Part shown: in pieces, positions 1-8,273 of the stretch
Position numbering within the stretch: the first letter of the stretch is position 1
Layout of the letters: the number at the start of each line of letters is the position of its first letter
DNA from: Paraburkholderia kirstenboschensis
GTDB lineage: Bacteria > Pseudomonadota > Gammaproteobacteria > Burkholderiales > Burkholderiaceae
Direction: 5' to 3'
Assembly: GCF_904848585.1 (NCBI RefSeq)
Contig: NZ_CAJHCR010000006.1
Span: 248,001 to 312,000, forward strand
DNA: 64,000 bases
Made by a program: the position numbers and the translations under genes
Notes under the pieces: generated by a model
Databases searched by the model: none
Seen by the model: the letters and a program-made list of their open reading frames with translations, nothing else
What the model was told of the DNA's origin: nothing

Positions 1-261
1 GACGACCAGATCGTCATACAGGTGGAGGCACTGCCAGGCTGGCACACGGTGAACGTGCCTGGCCTGGCAGCGCCTGCGTCGGGAAAACCGTCTGTTCAGG
101 TTATCGATGCAATTTCGGGTTCCATTCAGCGCGCCGCGGACGTGACAATGAAATGGGACAGTAACGCGCTGAACGTCCGATTCAATGTTCCGACTCGTGT
201 GAACGGCCAAGGTGGCAAAGGAACGCCGAAACACCTCGCCTATATTGTCGTGCGACCGTAG
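1..261 (+). CDS. C-terminal end of an unrecognised protein (5' truncated)
   Basis: The reading frame is open from the first base and ends at TAG 259-261, so only the last 86 residues are in the window and the true start lies upstream. The fragment contains short alternating hydrophobic stretches (QIVIQV, HTVNVPGL, LNVRFNVP, LAYIVV) that suggest a beta-rich domain. I see no cysteine, catalytic motif or membrane segment. I do not recognise the family. A perfect 13-bp inverted repeat begins 20 bases after the stop and may end its transcript. Confidence 0.6.
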   Translation, partial: DDQIVIQVEALPGWHTVNVPGLAAPASGKPSVQVIDAISGSIQRAADVTMKWDSNALNVRFNVPTRVNGQGGKGTPKHLAYIVVRP

Positions 262-716
262 GCAACCGCCGACTGTGCCGATCGCTGCGCACCGGCGCGA
301 CCGGCGCAGGTGCGCAGCGATTGCCTCGCGCAACGGCCTCGCACCCTTCGGGCCGTCATAACCGGCGGGAATGCCGCCACGCGCGCACAAGCCCGCTTGC
401 CGAGCCGCCGCCAGATGTCGACGGGCACCATGGGGGCAATCGGCACCGAGATGGCGAAGCGCGCCTTGGCAAAGGATCGCCCTCCCGTTCACACCGAACG
501 ACGCGCAATTTGTTGGGACGCACTGCGTCTCAGAGCAACACCGGCATCCAGTTGTGCCGGGAGTTCCGCGCGCTGCGGTAGCGCAGGCCAGTCGGAAGGC
601 CGTCCGACGAACGCCGTTCACGCTCCGGCTCTGGCCTGATGAAAATGATCGAAGCTGGCTCTACAGGCCAAACGAGTTTCGGCGCACACTGCGCACAGAA
701 ACTCAACGGAGCAGCC
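262..716. other. Intergenic region before the PaiB-like gene
   Basis: Beyond the inverted repeat at 281-321 I see no gene here. Several open frames exist on both strands, but they are Arg/Pro-rich with no recognisable motif, which is typical of spurious frames in GC-rich DNA. The promoter for the gene at 717 presumably lies at the right-hand end. Confidence 0.5.
281..321 (+). terminator. 13-bp-arm inverted repeat after the first gene
   Basis: The arms ATCGCTGCGCACC (281-293) and GGTGCGCAGCGAT (309-321) are perfect reverse complements around a 15-base GC-rich loop. It lies just after the stop at 261. There is no T-tract on either side, so it is either a terminator that works without one or a different structural element. 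Confidence 0.45.
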
Positions 717-1352
717 ATGTACGTACCAGCCCATTTCAACGAAGCGCGCAAAGACGTGCTCCATGCGCTCATCGCGCACAACCCCTTCGGCACGCTGATC
801 ACCCACGGCACGAGCGGCCTGGACGCGAATCACATTCCGTTCGAAGTTGCGCCGGAAGAAGGCGAATTCGGCGTCCTGCACGCGCACGTCGCGCGGAACA
901 ATCCGCTGTGGCAGGACGTGGCCAACGGCGAAGAAGTGCTCGTCGTCTTTCAGGCAGGCGATGCCTATATTTCGCCGACCTGGTATCCGAGCAAGCACGA
1001 AACGCACAGACAGGTGCCCACCTGGAACTACGTGGTGGTGCACGCGCATGGCCGCATCACGATTCGCGACGACGAAAAATACGTGCGCGGCGTCGTGGCG
1101 CGCCTGACTCGCACACACGAGGCGGGGCAGCCTCGCCCGTGGAAAATGGGAGATGCGCCGAGCGAATATATCGACACCATGCTCAAAGCGATTGTCGGCC
1201 TGGAGATCGAGATCACCCGTCTCGTGGGCAAGAGCAAGCTAAGCCAGAACAAGGACGCTCGCGACATTGAGGGCGCGGCTGAAGCGCTGAAGGAAAACGG
1301 CAATGATCGAATCGCCGATGCGATGCTCGAGCACGCGCCGCATAAGCAATAA
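717..1352 (+). CDS. FMN-binding negative transcriptional regulator, PaiB family
   Basis: This 211-residue protein has the full PaiB pattern. It starts MYVPAHF, continues with HALIAHNPFGTLITH, NPLW and the signature YISPTWYPSKHE followed by VPTWNYVVVHAHG, and ends in a helical segment (GLEIEITRLVGKSKLSQNK). The family has a split-barrel FMN-binding fold. In Bacillus it was named for repressing degradative enzyme and sporulation genes, but its biochemical role in proteobacteria is not settled. The start at ATG 717 is preferred because ACGGAG lies just upstream and homologues begin there; the frame extends upstream without a good ribosome site. It is a monocistronic plus-strand gene convergent with the cytochrome gene. 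Confidence 0.9.
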   Translation: MYVPAHFNEARKDVLHALIAHNPFGTLITHGTSGLDANHIPFEVAPEEGEFGVLHAHVARNNPLWQDVANGEEVLVVFQAGDAYISPTWYPSKHETHRQVPTWNYVVVHAHGRITIRDDEKYVRGVVARLTRTHEAGQPRPWKMGDAPSEYIDTMLKAIVGLEIEITRLVGKSKLSQNKDARDIEGAAEALKENGNDRIADAMLEHAPHKQ

Positions 1353-1369
1353 AGCCACGTTTGCACCGC

Positions 1370-1403
1370 TGCGCTCCGCAAGTCGGGCAATGGTCGGAGC
1401 GCA
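1370..1403. terminator. Inverted repeat between convergent genes
   Basis: The arms TGCGCTCCG (1370-1378) and CGGAGCGCA (1395-1403) are perfect complements in the 69-base gap between the PaiB-like gene and the convergent cytochrome gene. There is no U-tract, so termination is inferred from position and symmetry only. Confidence 0.4.
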
Positions 1404-1421
1404 CGCAATGTGCCGAATGCA

Positions 1422-1862
1422 CTACTGGTTGGTGACAAAGCGCCAAAGCGCTGTGCACTCGGCACTCGATAGCTCGAAATGGGGCATGGACTTGCGCAAC
1501 ACCACGCTTGCCGGATCTATGCCGTCCTTGACCGCCCGACAGAACGCAACGGGATCGTACCGACTGGGCGGACCGCCTCGACGGCTTCTTGCATCGAGCA
1601 AATAGCCACGTGTAAGCGGCGGCGCAAAGCCGGGCGATGGATCCGTCCGTGTGTGGCAGTTGACGCATCGCGTAGTCCACTCCGGCAGCGGTTGATTGTC
1701 GTCGCGCAGGTGCGCCGCTGCGGCACGTTGTCCGCTGAAAATCGCACAGCCCATATCGCCCGGCGCGCAGCTCTGGTCGGCATACGCCAGATACGGAATG
1801 TTTAGTAGCGCCAGGCAGACCGTCAAGCGAGCCGCCAGGCGCGAGGTTGTCGACGTAATCAT
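1422..1862 (-). CDS. Small secreted c-type cytochrome, third gene of the copper-oxidase operon
   Basis: The 146-residue product begins with a signal peptide (hydrophobic to about residue 28, ending AYADQ). It has a single haem-c motif, CVNCH, at residues 66-70. A plausible distal methionine lies in SMPHF (Met126). Four further cysteines (32, 39, 108, 136) could form disulfides. Its start codon shares one base with the stop of the oxidase gene (TGATG at 1862), so the two are translationally coupled. This placement suggests the cytochrome takes electrons from, or otherwise serves, the copper radical oxidase in the periplasm. That partnership is inference. No named subfamily was recognised. Confidence 0.8.
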   Translation of the reverse strand: MITSTTSRLAARLTVCLALLNIPYLAYADQSCAPGDMGCAIFSGQRAAAAHLRDDNQPLPEWTTRCVNCHTRTDPSPGFAPPLTRGYLLDARSRRGGPPSRYDPVAFCRAVKDGIDPASVVLRKSMPHFELSSAECTALWRFVTNQ

Positions 1863-3820
1863 CAGTGCAGCCGCAGCGTGCGTGACACGCTCGGCACGCC
1901 GTTGGTGTTCAACGCAAAAAGCATGTAGTAGCCCGGCACGACAACACCGGGATCGGCCGGAATCTTCAGAATGAATTCGCCAGCCGTGCCTACCGTGAAA
2001 CTCAACGGCACGCGTCGCTGCTCGTTGTTTACAGCATGCGTGTTGGACGACAAACGCATCAGCGCGAACGCCTTGACACCAGTGCTGGCTTTCACGGCGA
2101 TGGAAGTACCGAGCTGTGCATCGGCCGGCACGTTACTGAGCGTCGGCCGTGTGGCAGCCGATCCATCCGCATTGAGCAGGTACGGCGGTGTGAGGATCTC
2201 AATGTCTGTGTGGTTAGTCGCGCAGCCGCCACACAATCCACCGCCGCCGCTCAGCACGCGGCCATCCGCCAGCAGCAGCGCAACGCTGTGATACGTCCGC
2301 GGCACGGCTTGCGGCGCGAGCTGCGAGAAGACCTTCGTCGTCGGGTCCCACAACTCCGGAGTCAGCACAGCAGTGTCGTCCGAGAAAGGCTGCGCAAACG
2401 CCTGTCCGCCCACCACGACGACCTGCCCGTTCGGCAACACAACGCTGCTGCTGAATGCCCGCGTATAGCTCATCGGAGGCAGCGCGGTGGCGGTCGCCGT
2501 GCCGGTACTGATATCGATGAGCGTGGCATTCGAAGTCGCATTCGACTGCTCATAACTTGGAGCACCGCCGACAGCGAGAATCTTGCCGATGTCATACATG
2601 ACGGCGTTGCCATTCATCGCATCGGTATCGTTCGCGCGCTTGCCGGCATCGGTCACGTTGCCGTTACCCGCAGTGTCGAACCAGTGCATGGCCTGGCTCG
2701 GTCCGGCGTGGAAAACCCGCCCATTGGACACCGCGAACAACCACGCGTGGTTATCAGCGCGGAATATGCCTGCCGCGTCCTGGGTCAATATGTAGTCGGC
2801 GAGTATCGCTCCGTTGAGTTGCCAACCCGAACCCGATGTCCACGTTTCGCCGTTTTTGCCACCCTCGCCGCCATTCCATGAACCACCAAGAGTGAACACG
2901 CTCCCATTGCTCAACGTGACGGTACCCTGGTAGCCTCGAGGGATCTTCATCAGGTTGCTCGACGACCATTGACCGGTCGACGGCGTGTAGATGCTCGTCT
3001 TCGAACTGCTCGATCCGCCGTTCACCAGCAAGCGGCCGTCAGGCAGATTCGCGATACCTGGGCAGAACATATCGTGCCCGGTATTGCTGACCAGCACCTG
3101 CTTGTTGGTTCCTGTGGTCGGGTTGAAGACCGCGGTGTACGTCTTGCCCGGGGTGATTTCACCAGAGGTGAAGTCGAGAAGCATATCCGACGACCACACC
3201 AGCACGTTGCCATCGGGAAGATTGGCCGCCGCTGCGGGAACCATTGGCACCCCGACAGGCGCCGACCACTTCGACGGCAATGTCTTCACATTCAGACCGC
3301 TCAACTGCCAGGTTTGCAGAGCGCTTCCATTGCATACCTGCTGTCGGACTTGCTGCCCCCATCCAGTCAGGCTCTGCGCCGCCAGACACAGGCCGCTGTG
3401 CGCAGCAACGATCGCGTAGCCGTTGCCTTGCGGCTTCGCGGTGAATGTCTGGTTCGTCTGACCGTTGCACGCCCACTGAATGATCGCGGCGCCAGCGGTC
3501 AAGCTCTCTCCTGTCACGTCCATGCACAGGCCGCTGTTTTGATTGACGAAGTGAAACTGGGATCCGGTAGGTACGGGCCGCCACTGCTGATTTGCACCGC
3601 CCGAGCACCCCCAGGAGATGACCGAGGCGCCACCCGTGGTGGATGCAGAGTCAACGTCCGCGCACAAATTCATACCGCTGAGCGTAATTGGGCCCACCGT
3701 TTGGGCCTCCACGCGTGTCGCGAACGTGGCGAGGGTCCACGCTAGTGCAGCGACGAAAAGTGCATTCATGCACTTGCCCCCATAGAGCGAGAAGAATCTG
3801 ATAAACGGAATTGGCGCCAT
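1862..3820 (-). CDS. Secreted galactose-oxidase-like copper radical oxidase with N-terminal ricin-type lectin domain
   Basis: The 652-residue protein has a signal peptide (hydrophobic core 18-35, RVEAQ cleavage region) and a beta-trefoil lectin domain (about 43-175, with QQW and QTW repeats). It continues with a kelch-type seven-bladed propeller and a C-terminal Ig-like domain. The copper radical site matches fungal galactose oxidase residue by residue: Cys253 in DMFCPG, Tyr297 in RGYQG, Trp315 in GGSWNGG, Tyr510-His511 in RTYHS, and His595 in NTHAVN. Cys-Tyr spacing (44) and Tyr-Trp spacing (18) are the same as in the fungal enzyme. Such enzymes oxidise a primary alcohol to an aldehyde and reduce O2 to H2O2. 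The start at 3820 is preferred (GGAG upstream, positively charged n-region); ATG 3769 is an alternative. The true substrate is unknown. Confidence 0.92.
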   Translation of the reverse strand: MAPIPFIRFFSLYGGKCMNALFVAALAWTLATFATRVEAQTVGPITLSGMNLCADVDSASTTGGASVISWGCSGGANQQWRPVPTGSQFHFVNQNSGLCMDVTGESLTAGAAIIQWACNGQTNQTFTAKPQGNGYAIVAAHSGLCLAAQSLTGWGQQVRQQVCNGSALQTWQLSGLNVKTLPSKWSAPVGVPMVPAAAANLPDGNVLVWSSDMLLDFTSGEITPGKTYTAVFNPTTGTNKQVLVSNTGHDMFCPGIANLPDGRLLVNGGSSSSKTSIYTPSTGQWSSSNLMKIPRGYQGTVTLSNGSVFTLGGSWNGGEGGKNGETWTSGSGWQLNGAILADYILTQDAAGIFRADNHAWLFAVSNGRVFHAGPSQAMHWFDTAGNGNVTDAGKRANDTDAMNGNAVMYDIGKILAVGGAPSYEQSNATSNATLIDISTGTATATALPPMSYTRAFSSSVVLPNGQVVVVGGQAFAQPFSDDTAVLTPELWDPTTKVFSQLAPQAVPRTYHSVALLLADGRVLSGGGGLCGGCATNHTDIEILTPPYLLNADGSAATRPTLSNVPADAQLGTSIAVKASTGVKAFALMRLSSNTHAVNNEQRRVPLSFTVGTAGEFILKIPADPGVVVPGYYMLFALNTNGVPSVSRTLRLH

Positions 3821-3845
3821 GGTCTCTGCTCCAGTTAAGGTTGAA

Positions 3846-4445
3846 CTACGCGCGCCCCAATGCGCCCAGCGCATTGCAAATTTCGTCTGCACTTGGAAGA
3901 TCCGCGCTGCGCCAGCGCAACCGCGCGCTCGCATCGAAGCAGTAGATCTGGGTTGCGTGATCTGCAATGTTGCCAAGCGGTAAGCGGCTGCCTGCAAGTG
4001 CCATGCGCATGCCGTCAACTTCGCGCAATGTGGGGGTTGCCGCCGTCCATGCAGGGCCAGCCTGAAAGCGCTTGAGCCAGTCATGCAACGCAGATGGCGA
4101 ATCGGAAAGCGGATCGATTCCGATCGAGAGCAATCGAACCGGATAACGCCCACGAATTTGTGGCAACCGTTGCTGCACCGCGCTGAATAGCGCTCCTTGC
4201 AGAGGACATACGGAACTACATCCGGTGTAAATGGTTTGAAGCGCCGTCACGCCGTCCAGCAGTAAGCTGTTCAGCAATCGCTCTGCGCCGGTCTGATCGA
4301 CCAGCCGCGTATCTTCCAGACGAACTGGCGGAGTGACGAGCCCCGATGTTCCATGCTGTGCATATACCGGCAAAGGCGCTGCCGCCATTGCAAGCAATGC
4401 GACATCGCGCAAGAAGACGCGGCGCGACGATCTTTCAACCGGCAT
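3846..4445 (-). CDS. Sco1/SenC-family copper chaperone with Tat-like signal
   Basis: The 199-residue protein has a twin-arginine-like leader (SSRRVFLRD then a hydrophobic stretch ending VYAQ) and a thioredoxin-like Sco domain. The copper-binding pair is Cys76/Cys80 in TGCSSVCP, and the distal histidine is His163 in ADHATQIY. Sco proteins deliver copper or reduce thiols in cytochrome oxidase and, in Streptomyces, also serve the radical oxidase GlxA. The oxidase gene begins 25 bases after this stop, so copper loading of that enzyme is the obvious inferred job. The frame extends upstream to 4568, but ATG 4445 gives a clean leader with GGCGAG upstream. Confidence 0.88.
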   Translation of the reverse strand: MPVERSSRRVFLRDVALLAMAAAPLPVYAQHGTSGLVTPPVRLEDTRLVDQTGAERLLNSLLLDGVTALQTIYTGCSSVCPLQGALFSAVQQRLPQIRGRYPVRLLSIGIDPLSDSPSALHDWLKRFQAGPAWTAATPTLREVDGMRMALAGSRLPLGNIADHATQIYCFDASARLRWRSADLPSADEICNALGALGRA

Positions 4446-4833
4446 GGACTCGCCAGGTTCAGCGCGCATGAGAGCTTTGGGATGAAACAAGGCGTCGTCC
4501 TCCGCAAAAGCCCATAGAACTGCGCACTCGCCTCCGCAACGGCGTTTGGCGCGGCAGTCAATGAACACGTCGGGTGAGTCGGCGATCGCTACGTTGCTTC
4601 GGTTCCGGGGGCGGCAAACCGGTTACGTATTAGAGGCAGCGATTAACGTCGACGGCATCCGATCGTATGCGAAGAAGGCGACTGGGTTTGTTTAGTACCC
4701 CACACTTCCCAGCGCTTCGTGACGTGAAGCGTGTCGGCGCGCGGCGGCTCGGCACGTGGGCCAAATGAAAGAATCCGGAGATGCGAGGCGTTGCGGCAAT
4801 CCATGTCGATTCGCGTGCCGCGATGGTCTTTCC
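4446..4833. other. Intergenic region upstream of the sco-oxidase-cytochrome operon
   Basis: This 388-base gap lies between the beta-helix gene and the sco gene, both on the minus strand, and must hold the operon promoter. A short hairpin (CGCTTC...GAAGCG, about 4713-4731) lies about 100 bases after the beta-helix stop. I found no convincing promoter hexamers or coding sequence. Confidence 0.4.
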
Positions 4834-6636
4834 TCAACCCGCGCTGACGTTGCTCGCGAGGACCATTCCGGCACCGCGTGCCTGCGAATAGCTGGTGCCA
4901 CAGCTCATCGCACTGTTTCCGGTGACCGACATGTCAGTACAGCCGTACAGATTCATGCCCGTCTCGCACCGTCGCACGAGATTGGCCGACACCACACCGC
5001 CAATGCGATTTGCCGCCGCAATTCCGCTTCCCCCGGGCCCGCTGAAACCTTCAACTACATTGCCGACTACCACGGCCCCCGTCGCGCTCGACTCCAGATA
5101 GATACCGTGCTTCGGACTCTGCTGACCGAGTACCGTATTGCCGTTGATTACCGGGTCGGACACGTCCAGACAATGGATTCCGTGCGCACCCATGTAGCGC
5201 AGGTTATTGCCCAGAATCGACGGCGAATCCTGATACAACGCGAGAATGCCAATTGCGCCATCCGCAGCATTGCAAAGCACACTGTTATTGGTGACGGCGG
5301 TGCCCTGTCCGCGCTCATGCCACTTGAAAGTCAATAGCGGCGAGCCGGCGCCTATCGGGTTGCTTGCGACCAACGCAGTCTCAGCAACACTCACAACGAA
5401 GGTTGCTGACGGCACGCCAGGTCCAGTAATGAGTTGCCCGAGTTGAACGGCCGGATTTGCGGACGCCAGCGTGACGTGAGCCGTGCCGTTTGTCGCCGCC
5501 CGCTGCTCCACCGAGACCGCGTTATCGGTGTCCGAGCCCAGCAAGCAGATTGCGGCTTTCGCGTGACCGCGCGTGAGATCGATTGTATTGCCCGATATGA
5601 CGGACTGCACCGCTCCGCCGTACACGGCAATGCCCGCGTGAATCGGGTCCCATGCCGACCCGGTGCCGTCGGTTGCGGCGCGGTCGAATATCACCGTGTT
5701 ACCCGTGACCGAGCACGCCAGCGATCGGACGATAGCTATGCCCCACCACTTCGCGCCCTCGCAAGTGTTGCCCGTGATGGTCGAGTTATTGACGTTTTCT
5801 GTCACTATGCTGCGCCGGAACGAACCTCGCACGACATTGCCCACCACCGTACACATGTTGTCCTGCAGCGGGAAGGAGTCGGCATGGTAGTTCGCCAGCC
5901 CTTCCATGTGTATGCCGATGCGGCAGTCCTGACCGGCCTTGGCCGTCACGAGATTGCCGGTGATCGTCGCTGCGCAACCCCAGACGGTGATACCGTCGCC
6001 GCGATCCTCGCCATAAGTGGACTTTTGCGTGGGTCCGCCGCCCGCGCCGATACAGTCAATAACCCTGTTATTGGCGATGATGAAGTCGTGATACTCGCCA
6101 GTCGATTCAACCTGGATGCCGTTCTGAAAATAGCGAATGGTCGAGCGCGTCACCGAACCAAGACTTGCGCGAAACATGATGCCGACGTTTCGTGCGCCGC
6201 TATTCGACTGAAGCATGTTCCAGTTCGTGAGATAGATTCCATCGAATTCGCAGCCTTGAGCAGTCACCGTGATCGCCGCCGCATTGGCGATGCCCGCGGT
6301 AAACCGCAACTCGCCGCCGCCAACTATACGAACCGTCTTCTCAATCTTGAGCGGCCTCGTCACCTTGAACACGTGCCCGCCGGGCACATGCACTACTGCG
6401 GCTCCGCTGCTGAAGGCCGCCTGTATCGCAGCGCTGTGATCGAGCGACGGCGCGCCTGACCGTGCGTCAGCGCGTGCCTCGGGTGACATGAAGTCGAGCA
6501 CGCTTACTTCGCCATTCTGCCCGCGTGTATTTGCTGCATTCGATGCAGTTGCCGGATCAGCCGAAAAGTACCCCGCCACTGCCGCGCCCGCGGTCGTAGT
6601 TACCTTCGTAAGAAAGTTTCGCCTCTGTTCGCTCAC
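4834..6636 (-). CDS. Secreted right-handed parallel beta-helix protein (pectate-lyase-3/GH28-like fold)
   Basis: The 600-residue product starts with a Tat-type leader (SEQRRNFLTKV then an Ala/Gly-rich hydrophobic stretch). It then shows the entry of the pectate-lyase-3 superfamily: VLDFMSPEA, DHSAAIQAAF, VVHVPGG, VTRPLKIEKTVRIVGGG. Many short Asn/Gly-rich rungs follow (for example ITGNLV, VTGNTV, VISGNTI, VVGNVV). This fold occurs in polysaccharide lyases, hydrolases, epimerases and tailspikes. I could not identify a catalytic triad, so the activity is open. Start GTG 6636 is chosen for the GCGGGA site upstream; TTG 6663 is also open. It lies downstream of the deacetylase gene on the same strand and may act on the nascent or released EPS. 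Confidence 0.8.
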   Translation of the reverse strand: MSEQRRNFLTKVTTTAGAAVAGYFSADPATASNAANTRGQNGEVSVLDFMSPEARADARSGAPSLDHSAAIQAAFSSGAAVVHVPGGHVFKVTRPLKIEKTVRIVGGGELRFTAGIANAAAITVTAQGCEFDGIYLTNWNMLQSNSGARNVGIMFRASLGSVTRSTIRYFQNGIQVESTGEYHDFIIANNRVIDCIGAGGGPTQKSTYGEDRGDGITVWGCAATITGNLVTAKAGQDCRIGIHMEGLANYHADSFPLQDNMCTVVGNVVRGSFRRSIVTENVNNSTITGNTCEGAKWWGIAIVRSLACSVTGNTVIFDRAATDGTGSAWDPIHAGIAVYGGAVQSVISGNTIDLTRGHAKAAICLLGSDTDNAVSVEQRAATNGTAHVTLASANPAVQLGQLITGPGVPSATFVVSVAETALVASNPIGAGSPLLTFKWHERGQGTAVTNNSVLCNAADGAIGILALYQDSPSILGNNLRYMGAHGIHCLDVSDPVINGNTVLGQQSPKHGIYLESSATGAVVVGNVVEGFSGPGGSGIAAANRIGGVVSANLVRRCETGMNLYGCTDMSVTGNSAMSCGTSYSQARGAGMVLASNVSAG

Positions 6637-6739
6637 AATTTTTTCCCGCAGATTCGAGCACAAATGGTTTGCCGCGGAGAAGACTCAATCCTCTCCTGCA
6701 ATGCGTTGGCAACATCACCCGCTGCAACTTACCGGTTAA

Positions 6740-7669
6740 TTAACCGGCATTCGTCTGCGGCTTGCCGCTGCGAGCGAAGTTGAGCGTCCTGACCAATATC
6801 GACTTAACCGCGCCCAAAGGTAACTTTCGCCACGCGAGCGGTACACCGGTCATTTGCGCGGCAAACCACGGCAATGACGAATCGTCTTCAATATCGAATG
6901 CGCTCAGGCGAAACGGATCACTTCTTTCGTCGTTCCAGCCAACCGCTGTAGTGCGTCCGCTCTTGTATCCGGTCGCCTTGAGCATTGCCACCTCACGCGA
7001 TCCATACCGGCCATAGGGATATGCGAAGTGTTCGCAAGGTGCCCCGGTCAGCTGTTCAACCTCACGCTTCGATTGCGCGAGTTCCTCGATGCACTCCTGA
7101 TCGTCGAGGCGCGTGAGCGTCGGATGAAAGCGCGTGTGCGATTGAAAATCCACATACGGCAGCATGGCTTCTATCTGTTCTCCGCTCAGCCCGCTCACCG
7201 GTGCTACGTCGCTGCGCACGTTCTGCTGAAACCCGTACCGCGCCAGCTCCTCGAGTCTTTGCGCATTGGGAAGCTTGATCAGACGCTTGACGCCCGCATG
7301 CTGCGCGCCGGGCGTGAGCCACCAGTGAGTGCGCTCATGCGCCACGATGCTGCTACAGATATAAATAGTAGGACGAACGCCATGCTTGATGAAAATCGGC
7401 AACAGCGTCGCGTTTCCGACATGGCCATCGTCGAATGTGAGCGCCGCGCGCCGGCGACCCTTTCCGGGCTTGTTCACTTCGGACATCGGAACAAACTCGC
7501 AATACTGCTTCAGATACGCAAGGTGTGAATCGAGCGTGGCCGGATCGGGATCGTGATAAAGAAGCACCGCAACCCGGTCTCGCCATAGCAGAAAGCGTGT
7601 GAGCGCCGGTAAGCCGCTGAGAAGAATGGCGTGCGTAAAGATCGTGCGCATTAGTAGCTTCGGTTTCAT
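6740..7669 (-). CDS. Polysaccharide deacetylase, NodB/CE4 family
   Basis: The 309-residue protein has a hydrophobic N-terminus (about 7-28) that could be a signal anchor, followed by a NodB domain. Motif 1 is TFDDG, whose aspartates are the base and first metal ligand. Motif 2 is SHTRFHPTLT, supplying the two metal-binding histidines. Motif 3 is seen as FAYPYGRYG. The family removes N- or O-acetyl groups from glycans. The gene overlaps a 16-bp palindrome (CCGGTTAATTAACCGG, 6732-6747) at its stop. It is divergent from the BY-kinase gene and probably co-transcribed with the beta-helix gene. It could tune acetylation of the EPS, as in other biofilm polysaccharide systems. Confidence 0.85.
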   Translation of the reverse strand: MKPKLLMRTIFTHAILLSGLPALTRFLLWRDRVAVLLYHDPDPATLDSHLAYLKQYCEFVPMSEVNKPGKGRRRAALTFDDGHVGNATLLPIFIKHGVRPTIYICSSIVAHERTHWWLTPGAQHAGVKRLIKLPNAQRLEELARYGFQQNVRSDVAPVSGLSGEQIEAMLPYVDFQSHTRFHPTLTRLDDQECIEELAQSKREVEQLTGAPCEHFAYPYGRYGSREVAMLKATGYKSGRTTAVGWNDERSDPFRLSAFDIEDDSSLPWFAAQMTGVPLAWRKLPLGAVKSILVRTLNFARSGKPQTNAG

Positions 7670-8273
7670 GTCACCTCTTCAGGTCACGAAATACAGCACG
7701 GGTTGTGCGCTTCCTTATACCGTTCTCAATAAGGCCCGAACGTACGGTTAACCACAAAGATGCTGCGTGCCTCCATTTACCTCTCACGGTTTTACTTTTC
7801 GCGAATGCCGTCGCCTGCAAAGTGCCTCATTGATATGTTATGCACAGAAGTGCAATGCCTACGCAGCGTAAATGATCCCATTCAGGTTGTGCGCTCGCGA
7901 ACATACGCGTCAAAAATGGCACCGCAGACTCTGGCAGTGCTGACTGGTGCGCATCATGTGGCGCGCCGCCTTCACACCGTTCTACATGCGACCCAGTTTC
8001 ATTCAGGCACGAACCGAGTCTGACGAGTCGCAGCATTCCGACAATGTATGAGCCTTGTTTGCCGGCCTCCTCCATCGAGGCGATGGAGCGATCTCTCTTC
8101 GGCATTTCGAGGGGTTCGAAAGACGCTCCTAACTCGAGCGGAAAGTAATGAGCCGCGGCGCTTACGACGGTAAGCAGACGAATAGCGTGCGGCAACGGAA
8201 CTTCGCTGGCATCAGCGCCTGTACATCCATGTGTGCGGGTGGTCGGTTAAACTTCTTCGATGATGGGCTCCTT
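7670..8273. other. Divergent control region between the deacetylase and BY-kinase genes
   Basis: This 604-base region separates the minus-strand deacetylase from the plus-strand module A operon, so it should carry both promoters. The frame of the kinase gene is open back to 8148, but ATG 8274 gives the usual Wzz-type N-terminus. I found no convincing sigma54 element on either strand and no clear sigma70 pair. Confidence 0.4.

Noticed and set aside
371..1270. Long plus-strand frame over the PaiB-like gene
   Set aside because: It overlaps a clearly recognised gene in another frame and is Arg/Pro-rich, as expected for a GC-rich shadow frame.
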